Below are positions 21,506 to 33,031 of a stretch of 64,000 nucleotides of DNA, piece by piece (the first letter of the stretch is position 1; each line of letters starts with the position of its first letter). The stretch spans positions 2,914,001 through 2,978,000 of the forward strand of contig NC_026661.2 in the NCBI RefSeq assembly GCF_000004075.3, read 5' to 3'. The notes beneath the pieces were generated by a model. The model made no database searches. It was not told the DNA's origin and worked only from the letters and a program-made list of their open reading frames with translations. The translations under genes were made by a program, and so were the position numbers. Source of the stretch: Cucumis sativus. Its lineage: Eukaryota; Streptophyta; Magnoliopsida; Cucurbitales; Cucurbitaceae.

Positions 21506-23986
21506 ATGGAAAGCAGAGATGCTTTGTGGTGGTTCATATTTTATGTCTTCTTCCTCATCTTTTTCCAACCATCCGTGGCAATAGATACCATCTCATTAAA
21601 TGATTCCATCTCTGGAGACAAAACCATTGTTTCTTCTAAAGAAAATTTCAAACTTGGTTTCTTCACTCCAGGTAAATCTTCATCCAAGTATTACATAGGT
21701 ATTTGGTATAATAAAATTTCTGTAAAAACAGTAGTTTGGGTTGCTAATAGAGATACACCCATTTCAGATCCTTCAAAATCTGTCTTGAAATTTCAAAATG
21801 GCAACTTAGTACTCTTAAATGGCTCTAATTTCCCTGTTTGGTCCACTAATGTAAGTTCTAAACCACCCTTTGGATCTTTACAAGCTACCATTCAGGATGA
21901 TGGGAATTTTGTATTGAAAGATGGGTCTATTACTAATTCATCAAAACCCTTATGGCAAAGTTTTGATTTTCCCACTGATACTTGGCTTCCTGGAAGTAAG
22001 CTTGGAAGAAATGAAATTACTAAACAAACCCAACATTTAACTTCGTGGAAGAACCCTGATGATCCTGGATCTGGTCATTTCTCTCTTGAATTAGATCCTA
22101 ATGGAACCAATGCTTATTTCATTATGTGGAATAGAACTAAACAGTATTGGAGTAGTGGGCCTTGGGTGGCTAATATGTTTAGTTTGGTTCCTGAGATGAG
22201 GCTTAATTATATATATAATTTCAGCTTTGTGAAAACTGATACTGAAAGCTATTTCACTTATTCAATGTATAACTCTTCAGTTATATCAAGGTTTGTGATG
22301 GATGTGTCAGGACAGGCTAAGCAATTCACTTGGTTGGAGAGTTCTAAGAATTGGAATTTGTTTTGGGGTCAACCAAGGCAACAATGTGAAGTTTATGCTC
22401 TTTGTGGAGCATTTGGGCGTTGTACTGAGAATACCTCTCCTATTTGTAGTTGTGTTGACGGTTTTGAGCCAAACTCTAATCTTGAATGGGATTTGAAAGA
22501 GTACTCCGGTGGGTGCCGACGAAAAACGAAATTGAAATGCGAGAATCCAGTTTCGAATGGCGGTAGGGATAGATTTTTGTTGATGTCTTCTATGAAATTG
22601 CCTGATCTTTCAGAGTTTGTGCCAGTTGGAAATGGTGGAGATTGTGAATCATTATGTTTAAATAAATGTTCTTGTGTTGCTTACTCTTATCAGAATGGTC
22701 AGTGTGAAACTTGGAGTGGAGATCTCTTGGATTTACGGCAACTGTCACAAACCGATCCGAGTGCGAGACCGTTGTATCTTAAGCTCGCAGCTTCTGAATT
22801 CTCAAGTAGGAAGAGGAATACAGGAATGATTATTGGTGTTGCTGTTGGCGCAGCTGTTGGTTTAGTAATTGTGTTGGCTGTTTTAGCTTTTATTCTTTTG
22901 AGAAGGAGAAGAATTGTAGGAAAAGGAAAAACAGTGGAGGGTTCATTAGTGGCTTTTGAGTATAGAGATTTGCTAAATGCAACAAAGAACTTCTCACATA
23001 AACTTGGAGGAGGAGGGTTTGGTTCTGTCTTTAAAGGGTCTTTGTCCGATTCCACGATCGTGGCGGTGAAGAAACTCGAGAGTGTTAGCCAAGGAGAGAA
23101 GCAATTCAGGACAGAAGTCAGCACAATTGGGACAATACAACATGTTAACTTGATTCGACTTCGAGGATTTTGTTCTGATGGTAGTAAAAAACTGTTGGTC
23201 TATGATTACATGCCAAATGGTTCATTAGATTCTCATATTTTCCACAACCAGAATCCTAATAATGTCTTGGAATGGAAAACAAGATACCAAATTGCTCTTG
23301 GGACTGCAAGAGGGTTGGCTTATCTGCACGAGAAGTGTCGTGAATGCATCGTACACTGCGACATCAAGCCCGAAAACATACTCTTGGATGATCAATTTTG
23401 TCCTAAAGTAGCTGACTTTGGCTTGGCCAAGCTGTTTGGACGAGAGTTCAGCAGAGTCCTAACAACCATGAGAGGCACACGAGGCTATCTAGCGCCAGAA
23501 TGGATTTCAGGGGTGGCAATAACAGCAAAAGCTGATGTTTTTAGCTACGGGATGATGCTTTTCGAGCTTGTATCGGGAAGACGAAACTCAGAGCAATCTG
23601 AAGATGGAACAATCAAATTTTTTCCAAGTCTGGTAGCAAAAGTAATGACCGAAGAAGGTGATATCCTTGGTTTGTTGGACCCGAAACTACAAGAAAATGC
23701 TGATGTAAAAGAGGTAACAAAGGTTTGTAGAGTAGCGTGTTGGTGCATCCAAGATGAAGAAGTTCAAAGACCATCAATGAGTAATATTGTCCAAATTCTT
23801 GAAGATGTTTTGGAAGTTAACAAACCGCCAATGCCAAGATCTCTACTTGCGTTTAGCGACAGCCAAGAGCATCTAGTCTTCTTCACTGAATCCTCATCCT
23901 CATCATCTTCAAACCAAAATTCGAAGACCAACTCATGGACTCCCTCATCTCAGACCAAAAGCAGCACATCTACAACACCCTCCTAG
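21506..23986 (+). CDS. G-type lectin S-receptor-like Ser/Thr protein kinase (At2g19130-like)
   Basis: A single exon encodes 826 residues, the normal size for this intronless SD-2 branch. A signal peptide ends near PSVA (residue 25). A mannose-binding bulb-lectin domain follows (~26-150, with VVWVANRDTPI). Then comes an S-locus glycoprotein region with a Cys-rich EGF-like part (CEVYALCGAFGRC.., CSCVDGFEP). A PAN domain ends in CESLCLNKCSCVAYSY. The transmembrane helix is at ~437-462, followed by RRRR as stop-transfer. The kinase has LGGGGFGSVFKG, VAVKKLE, VHCDIKPENILL, DFGLAKLFG and GTRGYLAPEW. The catalytic loop reads HCD rather than HRD, so it is a non-RD kinase, a class often linked with immune signalling. 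The tail is serine-rich. The protein should sit in the plasma membrane; its ligand is unknown. AATAAA at 24067 is a possible poly(A) signal. Confidence 0.95.
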   Translation: MESRDALWWFIFYVFFLIFFQPSVAIDTISLNDSISGDKTIVSSKENFKLGFFTPGKSSSKYYIGIWYNKISVKTVVWVANRDTPISDPSKSVLKFQNGNLVLLNGSNFPVWSTNVSSKPPFGSLQATIQDDGNFVLKDGSITNSSKPLWQSFDFPTDTWLPGSKLGRNEITKQTQHLTSWKNPDDPGSGHFSLELDPNGTNAYFIMWNRTKQYWSSGPWVANMFSLVPEMRLNYIYNFSFVKTDTESYFTYSMYNSSVISRFVMDVSGQAKQFTWLESSKNWNLFWGQPRQQCEVYALCGAFGRCTENTSPICSCVDGFEPNSNLEWDLKEYSGGCRRKTKLKCENPVSNGGRDRFLLMSSMKLPDLSEFVPVGNGGDCESLCLNKCSCVAYSYQNGQCETWSGDLLDLRQLSQTDPSARPLYLKLAASEFSSRKRNTGMIIGVAVGAAVGLVIVLAVLAFILLRRRRIVGKGKTVEGSLVAFEYRDLLNATKNFSHKLGGGGFGSVFKGSLSDSTIVAVKKLESVSQGEKQFRTEVSTIGTIQHVNLIRLRGFCSDGSKKLLVYDYMPNGSLDSHIFHNQNPNNVLEWKTRYQIALGTARGLAYLHEKCRECIVHCDIKPENILLDDQFCPKVADFGLAKLFGREFSRVLTTMRGTRGYLAPEWISGVAITAKADVFSYGMMLFELVSGRRNSEQSEDGTIKFFPSLVAKVMTEEGDILGLLDPKLQENADVKEVTKVCRVACWCIQDEEVQRPSMSNIVQILEDVLEVNKPPMPRSLLAFSDSQEHLVFFTESSSSSSSNQNSKTNSWTPSSQTKSSTSTTPS

Positions 23987-24074
23987 TCTTGAAGATTTGC
24001 TGAATTCCCAAGGCTTTGCTCTCTTTTCATCCAAATTCAGTATATATATTCTCTCTTTTGCTCTAAAATAAAAT

Positions 24075-24735
24075 CTAACTTTATTAATCTTCCTTTGCAC
24101 TTTCTCTACAGTATCCATGTAATATATGTTCTAAAGTTTTTTGTTTTATCATTTTCAACTGTGTGATTTTATGTGTACAACCAACTTGTTCGCAAGTTTT
24201 GAGCCTTCAACTTTTAAAGTACATGTCAATTAGTATCAAACTAATAGTTACTTTGTTTGTGTTGGGCCTGATTTTTCTTAGGTAAAAAATATCACTTATT
24301 AGATATGTATCGGATACTTGTTAGTGCAACAAATAAATTAGACATGTATAGAACAATTGTTGAATTGACCAAATACTAAAATGACACATATGACAATAAA
24401 AATAACTTTTGAGCTTGAAATAGATGTAGCTAAATTTTTCAAGCATACAAATACACCAACACATTTACTTTTCAATTTTCTTTTGGTATAAAGTAATGCA
24501 TATTCTTACAAATGAATATTTTATTAAATATGTACTTGAAATATGACATACCGTTATGTCCATATTGTATAGTATATCCATATGTAACATTATTGAGTTA
24601 CTATACATATCCAGCCAAAAAAAGGTAAAATTTATTTGAAGCTTCATAGAAAGGTAGTTTAAACTAATGGTTTATAGAATTAATTTGTCCCATTTCTTTG
24701 TAAATTCATTTTGACATGTTTGTTGCTAATCTTTG
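24075..24735. other. Spacer between the receptor kinase and the hAT element
   Basis: AT-rich with no coding or RNA signal seen. It ends at the GGGTCGGG-rich terminus of the transposon. Confidence 0.5.
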
Positions 24736-24736
24736 C

Positions 24737-27391
24737 TAGGGGTGTAATTGGACTGGGTCGGGTCGGTTTTCCTTCAAACCCGATTCGACCCACAATGCAT
24801 GAAAATGGTGCGGGTAGAACCCAATCGGGTCGGGTCAACATCAGTTGGTTCAGGTCGGGTCTTTTTTTTCCCCTCCTCTCTCTCCCTCTCCCTCTCCTTT
24901 TCTTTCTTTACTACACAGTCCAACAAAACCCAAATTATTCATTTTAAAGCCAAAACACTTTTTGTGCAAGGGTCCAATTGAATATAGTGTTGAGTAGTTA
25001 AAGGTAAGAAAAACGTTAAAAAAGAATAAAATATCTCCTACAACAAAAAATCACAAAAAAATATTCTCAATTTATGTAAATAATACATAACATTTACAAT
25101 TGAATGCACTGTCTACGTTTCGTCTTGTTCGTATAACCCAAAGTCCTTCTATCACTGTGCTCCAAAATTATAGAAAAACAAGATTCAATATTTAACAAGT
25201 TAACAATTTAAAACAAAAAGATGTAAATAAAAACTTGAGAGTAGGGATTTAGACCATAGACTCATGATTCATATTCTCAAATGTAGCTTCCATCTCCTCT
25301 CCTATGTTTATGAATTCTAAATCAAAATGACAAATTGTTAGTTTAATGAGACAATTTTATATTTTAAATGCCTACTTCAAAAAAATATTACCTTCGTCAA
25401 TTTCTTCAGCCATGTCATCCAAAGATTTAGATTTAATCCAATTCTAAGCACAAATGAGTCCCTTTGCAGTTTGAGGAGTTAATGAACTTAAAAAAGAATC
25501 TAACACTCGTTCTCTAGTACTAAAGTCTGACTCAGAAGGCACAGTTGAAATATGAATATTGTAGATGTCCCTTATTACTTGGCTAATGATCTTAAATCAA
25601 GAGGAATTCACCTTCCACCAATTTAGCAAGCCTAAATATTCATCTTCTATACGGGTCTCATCTGGATAACGAGTCACCTCTGTTTAGCATCATCGAGACA
25701 TGTTTTATTGTTTTGTTTAAATCTATCATGAACAGCAGCACGTGTCTTATAAGATCCACTAGATGAGATATAAGACATTTCGCTTTGACTTTTAAAGCTA
25801 GATCCTTCGATAGGAGTAGATGATTGTGTTTGTGAATATTTTTCTTTTAGCATTGACATTCTCATATAATAATCATCATACAATCGATTAAATGCTTCTT
25901 CAACCTTATTCGTCCATTTTTTTGCACTATCATCATCCAAAAATTCATTAAAACAATAATTCTCATAAGCCAACTTGTACCTAGCGTCAAGAACTACATA
26001 AACATATAATAATAAATTGGTTTCTCACTTGTAATTACATCCCAATACTTGTTGAATTTTGTCAGCATGCTTAATGTCAGCTGACTCAATAATGCATTCT
26101 CATATAGCGAGTATTCACGAATTATTTCTTGGATCAAACAAAGCTCATGAAAAAAATATATTTGAAGTCACATGCATAAATGCAGAAAACTTCATTGTTA
26201 CCTCTAAAAAAGTTTTTAGAAACTTTACAATCACTTTTGCATTATCACAATCTTCAACAGTAGGAATATCATCTTTTGGAAAATAACTAGGGTTGTGCTC
26301 CTCTAATCTTTCAAACGTCTTTTGACACTTAATTGCTCAATCCAACTTAGTAAAAGTAGAATTCCATCGTATTGGAACATCCATCGTAAGACAATTTATT
26401 TTCTTTAGCAAAATCTTTAAATATTTGCAATCTAGCAAGAGATGACCTAACATACTTCACACCATTTTTGATTCGAATGATAGACACATGCAAATTTTTT
26501 AAGGCATCACTAACAATCAAATTAAGAATATGGACACAACATCTAACATGAATAAATCCACCATCCAACACTAACTCATTTCTGCCTCTAAACTTTTTAA
26601 CCAAGCATGCAATGACTACATCATTTGAACTTGCATTATCAACTATTATAATAAAGAGTCTATCAATACCCCAACCTTCTAAGAACTTTTCAATGGCTCT
26701 CCTTTATGATTAGCTATTTGATAAAAGTTCAAAATTCTTTTGTGTAGGTTCCAATCATCATCAATGAAATGAGCAATTATAATAACTATATAATTAATAT
26801 TTTGCATAGAAGTCTATGTATCCGTTGTTAAACAAACTCTTTAGCTACTTCAAGTTAATACACTTTTAAACTTTTTTTTCTCCTTCATATACATATGAAA
26901 ACAATCCTTTGCAACAATTACTCTTGATGGAATCACAAACTTTGGATTTAATGCCCAACAAAATTGATGAAATTCTTTACTTTCTACAAATTTAAATGAC
27001 AATTCCTCCAAGATAACCATACTACCAAACATTGTTCTACAATTTTTTTGAGTGAAGGATGTAGCCATTAAACTACTTTCATAATCTCCTTCGCTCCTTA
27101 TCAACATTATCTTCCAATGGATCTACGTAATTCTTACATTTCTCTAAATGTCTTTTTAAATTAGTTGTATCATTTCTTTTGGAATCACAAACATATGAAG
27201 TCCCACAATGTTTACAAGCAACCTTAGGATATTTAGGATCACATCCTTCTACTTTTATAAAATGTTCCCATACCGATGATGGTGGTTTAATCGGTTTTCT
27301 TTTTTCTAACACTGGACTAGAACAACTATGTTTTGAAGTTTCGTCTATAGAGAATAAAGTCATCCTAATAATTATCAAACAAAAACACACA
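24737..27391 (-). mobile_element. Decayed hAT DNA transposon, BED zinc-finger/RICESLEEPER-like transposase
   Basis: Read on the minus strand, the order is that of a hAT transposase. A BED finger carries SSVWEHFIKVEGCDPKYPK, VACKHCGTSY and TNLKRHLEKC (27310-27140). Then come EELSFKFVESKEFHQF and LNPKFVIPSR (~27025-26930), and HVRCCVHILNLIVSDALKNL (~26545-26490). The DUF4413-like part is WTNKVEEAFNRLYDDYY (~25920-25870). The dimerisation domain has YLGLLNWWKVNSS, then STVPSESDFSTRERVLDSFLSSLTPQTAKGLICA (~25605-25445). The frame changes several times and stops intervene, so it is a pseudogene. At 24737 the sequence TAGGGGTGTAATTGG begins an end like known plant hAT termini, followed by inverted GGTCGGGT repeats to about 24860. 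I found no matching opposite end to the right, so that end may be lost. Confidence 0.85.
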
Positions 27392-27394
27392 ATT

Positions 27395-30300
27395 TTTAAC
27401 TGATAATCATCAAAGAAAACAATAAGTAAAGCATATCATAACACCTTTTGAAATCAGTTTAACAAAGAAACAATTTTAGGAACTAAAAGGCATATCATAA
27501 TTTTAGAAACTTTTTATTTATTTCGCATAGTTAAAAGTGCATATCCACCCATGTGAAAAGGTCCTTTAGCATGTTCAATAGTAATAGAATGTACCTAAAA
27601 ACTCAAATTTTGCACGGTTAAATTTATGAAAAGAAAACCATAGAAATGTCCACTTTGGATATACACCATCATAGCTTTGATTTTGGTATCATCCTAAAAT
27701 TGTTTCTTTATCCTTTTTTTTTTCTAAGATTAGTTTCAAATATCGTCAAATGACTATCAAATGACTTGTGTAACTTTGTCTGTGTGCTCTTTAAATTAAA
27801 ATGGTTTAAATTATAAATTTAGCAATTGTAAGTTTAATTTCAAAGTAGTTTGTGTCAATTACATACTTAGAACTTTCAAAATATATTAAATTTACTCCAT
27901 CAACTTTTGAATCTTTTAAAATTTATAAAGTGAAATTCAAATTTATATATCTAATTGATTGATTGATTTTTAACCGGTTAATGATCATATACAAATATTG
28001 TGTCAACTTAGTCCACATATGTCATACACTCCTTGATTCCTACCATTTTAGTATATGCAACTAAAAACAATTACATATAAATAAATTGAAATTAACTTTT
28101 TTATAACAATAGATGATAAAATTGAATCTCTAACTTGATATTCAAGTTTTATATCAAGTGAACACAAATTGATAACGTGTTTTGTGATCACAAGATGACA
28201 TCTAGAGATAGCATCTTGTTCAGTGAATACAACAAATTAAATGAAAAGAAAAACGTATGAAAAGTCCAAAGATCATAAAATGTGAACTGAGGAATTAACA
28301 AATATTTCAATCCTATTGATTAAACTCGAAATTTTCTTCTTCAAGTCAACTTTCTAACGTTTAGAACCCAAAGTTTGATTGTTTCAGTTGACTATCCATT
28401 TAATTATAATAATAATGTTATTATTATTATTATTGTCTATTTTGTTTGGAATGGTATATATATAATATGTATGTAAATTGCCTGCATTAATTAAAGCCTA
28501 GCTCTAATTGCACTATTGAAAAAGATAATTCAATTTTATTTCGTTGGAATTTAATACATGAATATATTTATGAAAAAAAACAAATTAAAAGATTGTACTT
28601 TCACTTAACATTTTCTTAAAGTTCTTAATATAGATGTATGTGACAGTTGATATGAATTTTCTCGTGAATTCTTTTTGAAATTAAGTCCTAGACCAAAAAA
28701 TGTTATATTTACACAATTAAACTTGTGAACTAACCCCAATCCACCCTTCTTAACATGGTTTTATATGTATAATAATAAACAAATAAATAAGAATAATAAA
28801 CATCCTCAAATTGTCTTATGTTCTCACCCCCAGCTATAGTCTTTAAAGAAATTGTGATGTAAGATTCATAAAAAAATAAAATACCAATCAATTGTGTACT
28901 CCACGTAAGGAGAATAGAATGAGTCTAATTAATTGCACTCTAGATGATTTATTAATCAAATTCATAGTTAGGTAATAAATAAGAATAAGAACCTCCAAAC
29001 TTCATTTTAGTAAAGATGATCGAATTTCTAATATTAAAAATAGAAAGTCATGATTAATTTTCAATCAAGATCCAAATCTCAACATAATCTAATCTCTAAT
29101 TTCGAAGGAATGATCGAACAAGTGATTAATCATATAACTATTAGAAGAAAAAAAATTTGTACAAACATTGATCAGCACGTACAGTTTAATGCAAATCCTC
29201 ACCAACAACATTCAAAATTAGGTGAAAAACATATATTATAATGAATGAAACCAATCACATTCAAAATTATTTAGTTTATTCACAACTAGCTAGAACAAAA
29301 CTATTCTATTGGGATCTAAAAAAAATTCAAGTTTCCTTTAGTACCTATTCAATTAACTTGTGACAAATTTGAAATAAAAAAAAGGTAATGATTGTATATT
29401 GAATAACCATTATAATTGATTTATTTTCAGATGGTAATGTTTTTAATCATTATTATTTTTTATCAAACCTAAGGGCAGCCTTGGTATTTTTAATTAGAAA
29501 TCAATATAGTTTTATGGCGTAGAATTGAAGAAATTTGAAGAATGGAGAACATAATTTTATTGTAATTAGTAATATTAATAAGGTAATTAAATAGTTTGTA
29601 ATATTTATTCATAAATGTTAGTAAGAGATTAGTGAGAAAGAGTTTGTGAATTTACAAATATGACTAAAATAATGGAATTTACTCTGACCACACGTAGACC
29701 GTTGATTGTACTTGATTGACGCGTGGCAGTTATTATTATCATTTACACGTTTACTTAATTGTACGTCGTTGACGCCTAATTTTACCATAAATTTGCGATT
29801 TTGTACTTTTTCATTTTTATGCAAATTATAAAGGGAAATTTGCAAAAAATAGTAAAAGAAATTTTGTGATAATATAATTTATGTTATTTATATTTTTTAA
29901 ATTATAAAAATAGTAAATTTGGAAAAGATTACCTCAAATTAAACAAGTGTTATGAGCTATTTTTTAAAAATATTTTTCTCATGTAATTTCTCAATTATAA
30001 ATTTAGAGCCTCATATTCAGTAACCCTTTGATTTTTCTGGTCTTGGAAATTTGCTTTGCTTTCACACAATTCCAATCATGTTTTCATATTTTCTAGTAAC
30101 CTAATTGATGTTTTTTCTATTCACAAAATATATATAAACAAAACAGTAGATTCTAAAAAAAAATTGTTAGAATCTATATTTTGCTAAAATAATTTTATAT
30201 TAAACTTTATTAGATTTGGAATTAGTCTAAAATTCAAACCCTAATTTTAAAATATAAAAAGTTTAAAAAATTAGGAGTTTTTTTTAAAGAAAACTAAAAA

Positions 30301-30815
30301 CAAAATTTATTATCCGATCTATAGGTAAATAATTTGTTTTTTTTTCTTACTATTTTTGAAAAAAATTCTAAAATTTATTATAAAGGAAGTGTAAGCATCT
30401 TAACGAACAAGATTTTGTTTCAAACAAGGCCTAAATCATAAATTAACTTAAAATTTAACAGAAGAATGATCCACACATCCAATCCTTTTGAACAAAATAT
30501 AGAATATAGATACACTCTCTCTGAAAATGGTTGGAAGAATCCCCCACACATATCCCATATCCATATGGTTGAACTAAATGAAAAGGAATAATGATAATAT
30601 AATATTATAATATTTATATATAATAGAATATATATAATGACATTAAATTAATTAAGAAAAGGACAGAGAAGAACTGTGAATGAAAAGGGTAGAACATTTC
30701 TAGGAAATAACATAAACAAAAGATCTTCAAATAATTTAGTAAAGAATTAATTAAATATTTTGTACTTTTTTTTTAAATTTTATCCATACGCGTTCCTGCT
30801 TACTTATATCCTTAC
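27395..30815. other. AT-rich intergenic DNA
   Basis: About 3.4 kb with no recognisable gene. It contains poly-A and poly-T runs and a short (TTA)n tract near 28418-28435. The right end is the promoter of the first MYB gene. Confidence 0.5.
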
Positions 30816-30824
30816 TTATATCAA

Positions 30825-30832
30825 TATAAATA
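30825..30832 (+). promoter_or_regulatory. TATA box of the first MYB gene
   Basis: TATAAATA lies 81-88 bp before the start codon, which would give a leader of about 55 nt. There is no competing ATG between. Confidence 0.6.
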
Positions 30833-30912
30833 CCAATAAACTCTTTCGTTTCTATGACACACTACGCATTATTATTAATTTCCTCATCTCTAACATCTCA
30901 ATTGAAATCAAT

Positions 30913-32109
30913 ATGGCTAAGTGTTGTTGTTGCTGTGATGAAACCACAGTGAAAAAGGGTGTGTGGACACCTGAAGAAGATCAAAAGCTTATTGATTATG
31001 TTAATAAATATGGCCATTGGAATTGGAGAAGACTTCCCAAATATGCTGGTTAGTATACTCTACTATACTCATCTTTTTCATTAATTTACTTTAACTCAAC
31101 TTTGATGATCTTCATTAATTAAAGTTTATATGATCTCTTATATATGGTTGTGTTCATAAATTTAGGTCTTTTGAGATGTGGGAAGAGTTGCAGATTAAGA
31201 TGGATGAATTATTTGAGACCTAATATTAGGAGAGGAGGATTTTCCTTAGAAGAAGAAGAAACTATCATCCAAATGTATGCACAAATAGGTGGCAGGTACT
31301 ACCAAAAACCATTCAATTTATCCTATATATATATATAGTTTCGTTAACTTTTAGATTTATCCAAAAACTTATGTTGATGGATTATGGTAAATTTATTTTA
31401 TCATGGCATCAAGTGTGAAGCACTCTTTCTCGACACTACTAAATAGTGTTTTCCTCTTCCATTCTTTCTTTTCTGTGGCTCCTTTCCATTTCTTTCTCTC
31501 TTGTTCTTCTTCAAGCAAGTGTTAATATGAACATAATTTACTAACTTACATAAAATTTATAATACTGATGTTTTTTCGTAAATTTATGTGTCTGTGTTTT
31601 TGATTGGCAGATGGTCTACAATGGCGGGAGTAATGCCAGGAAGAACAGACAACGATATAAAGAATCATTGGAATACAGTTTTAAAGAGAAGAGTGATGAA
31701 ACAGCAGATCGAAAACAAGAAAATGTTAATAAAATTGGCAAACAAACAGCCGTTGCCGCCGGCCACAGCGGCCGAAACCAACCCAATTGATCATGATGTG
31801 TTTTCCAGGGAAATTGAGAGGTCAAACAATAATTCTACTCTCATTATGGATCCAACGGCTGTAGAGATCAGTGAGCAAATTGAGAGTATCGTTGAATCAC
31901 CAACCGCCGGACATTATATGGACATGGAGCTGGTGGATGAGAGGCTGCCGGAGAGTTGCACCGGTGATTTTTGGACAGACCCTTTATGGATGGACAATTC
32001 TTTTGAGATGGCATTTGATAATTATCAACATCAAGGCCTTGGTGAATCCATTAATCTTTTGAATTTGGGGTTGGATCAATATCTTTTGCAAGAGGGCATA
32101 TACTTGTAG
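30913..32109 (+). CDS. R2R3-MYB transcription factor with a five-cysteine N-terminus
   Basis: Exons 30913-31048, 31166-31295 and 31611-32109 join in phase (1 then 2, the usual R2R3-MYB pattern) to give 254 residues. The R2 repeat starts [17 protein letters not shown] and continues [20 protein letters not shown] to [12 protein letters not shown]3 runs from [14 protein letters not shown] through [20 protein letters not shown] to NHWNT, with Phe in place of the first R3 tryptophan, as is normal. The bHLH-binding signature is absent. The C-terminal part is acidic and ends near [16 protein letters not shown], resembling the tryptophan-containing tails of the MYB13/14/15 and related groups. The N-terminus, [12 protein letters not shown], with five adjacent cysteines, is odd. 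It should bind MYB sites in nuclear DNA. I cannot assign a firm subgroup or target pathway. AATAAA at 32199 is a possible poly(A) signal. Confidence 0.92.
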
Positions 32110-32880
32110 AAAAAGGAAAAAAGAAAACACAATTCTTTGCTTGGGATTTTGTAGTCTTTTGGTTGTGGGTTTAGATTTAGATAGATGTATTTTAAGAGAA
32201 TAAAGGGGGAATGTTTCATATGTTATTTTTTTGGTTTTCTTTGAGTCATTCCTCCATATTATTGTTGGGGACAAAAATATAGTGAACTGAAGTTGAATTT
32301 TGAAGTTTTTCAAAGATGTTTTTTGCTCATTCAGTTTCTAATGGGGTTCATCATATTTTTAATCTTTGTTTGGGGTGTGTGTTATCATTTGAAACTACAA
32401 AACTTAGAGAAAGATGAAGTGATAAATTAATAGATGAAATTTTTGGTAATTCCATGATACACATTAGTATTACCTTAAAGCTTCTGAGTTTGATTAACTT
32501 TTTTATAAAAAAAACGTTTTAATAAATTTGATAAATACATTTTAGTTGGTCGATTCGAGTTAATTAACTAGAATGAAAGATTGGATTATTACTTTGAGAA
32601 GTTACGTGTTTGGGATGTAGACTTGAGAAGATTGGAATAGGTTATTAGAGTTTACTCCACTTTTGAAGCATGAATAGGGCAAAAATGAATTAGGGTTATA
32701 TTATTCTCTGCAACAAACCACTCCGGACCATACACTGTTTCATTCTCTCGGTCGGGTGATCTCAGAACCATTGAAAATTTTATTTTTTTAGAGATCAATC
32801 TGAGATCGACCTCGAGATTCTTTCCAAATTCAAAAACTATAAAATTTATCAATCTCTCTCTCTATACCTGACATTTCGAA

Positions 32881-33031
32881 GCAACCTTAGTCCAGTATCA
32901 TACTACATTAGCTTTTATGTTCTTTAGCTAGGACTATCTCAAGCCAACTTTGGTTCGAGATCATACTACATTAGCTTATAAATTTTAGTTTGGAGCTCTC
33001 TCGAATCAATTTTGGCCCGTGATCACACTAC
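32881..33031. repeat. Three-copy imperfect minisatellite, unit about 62 bp
   Basis: Copies begin at about 32882 (CAACCTTAGTCCAGTATCAT), 32945 (CAACTTTGGTTCGAGATCAT) and 33006 (CAATTTTGGCCCGTGATCAC). In the first two, TACTACATTAGCTT follows; the third ends early at ACTACTT. The copies differ at many sites, so the array is old. Confidence 0.75.
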
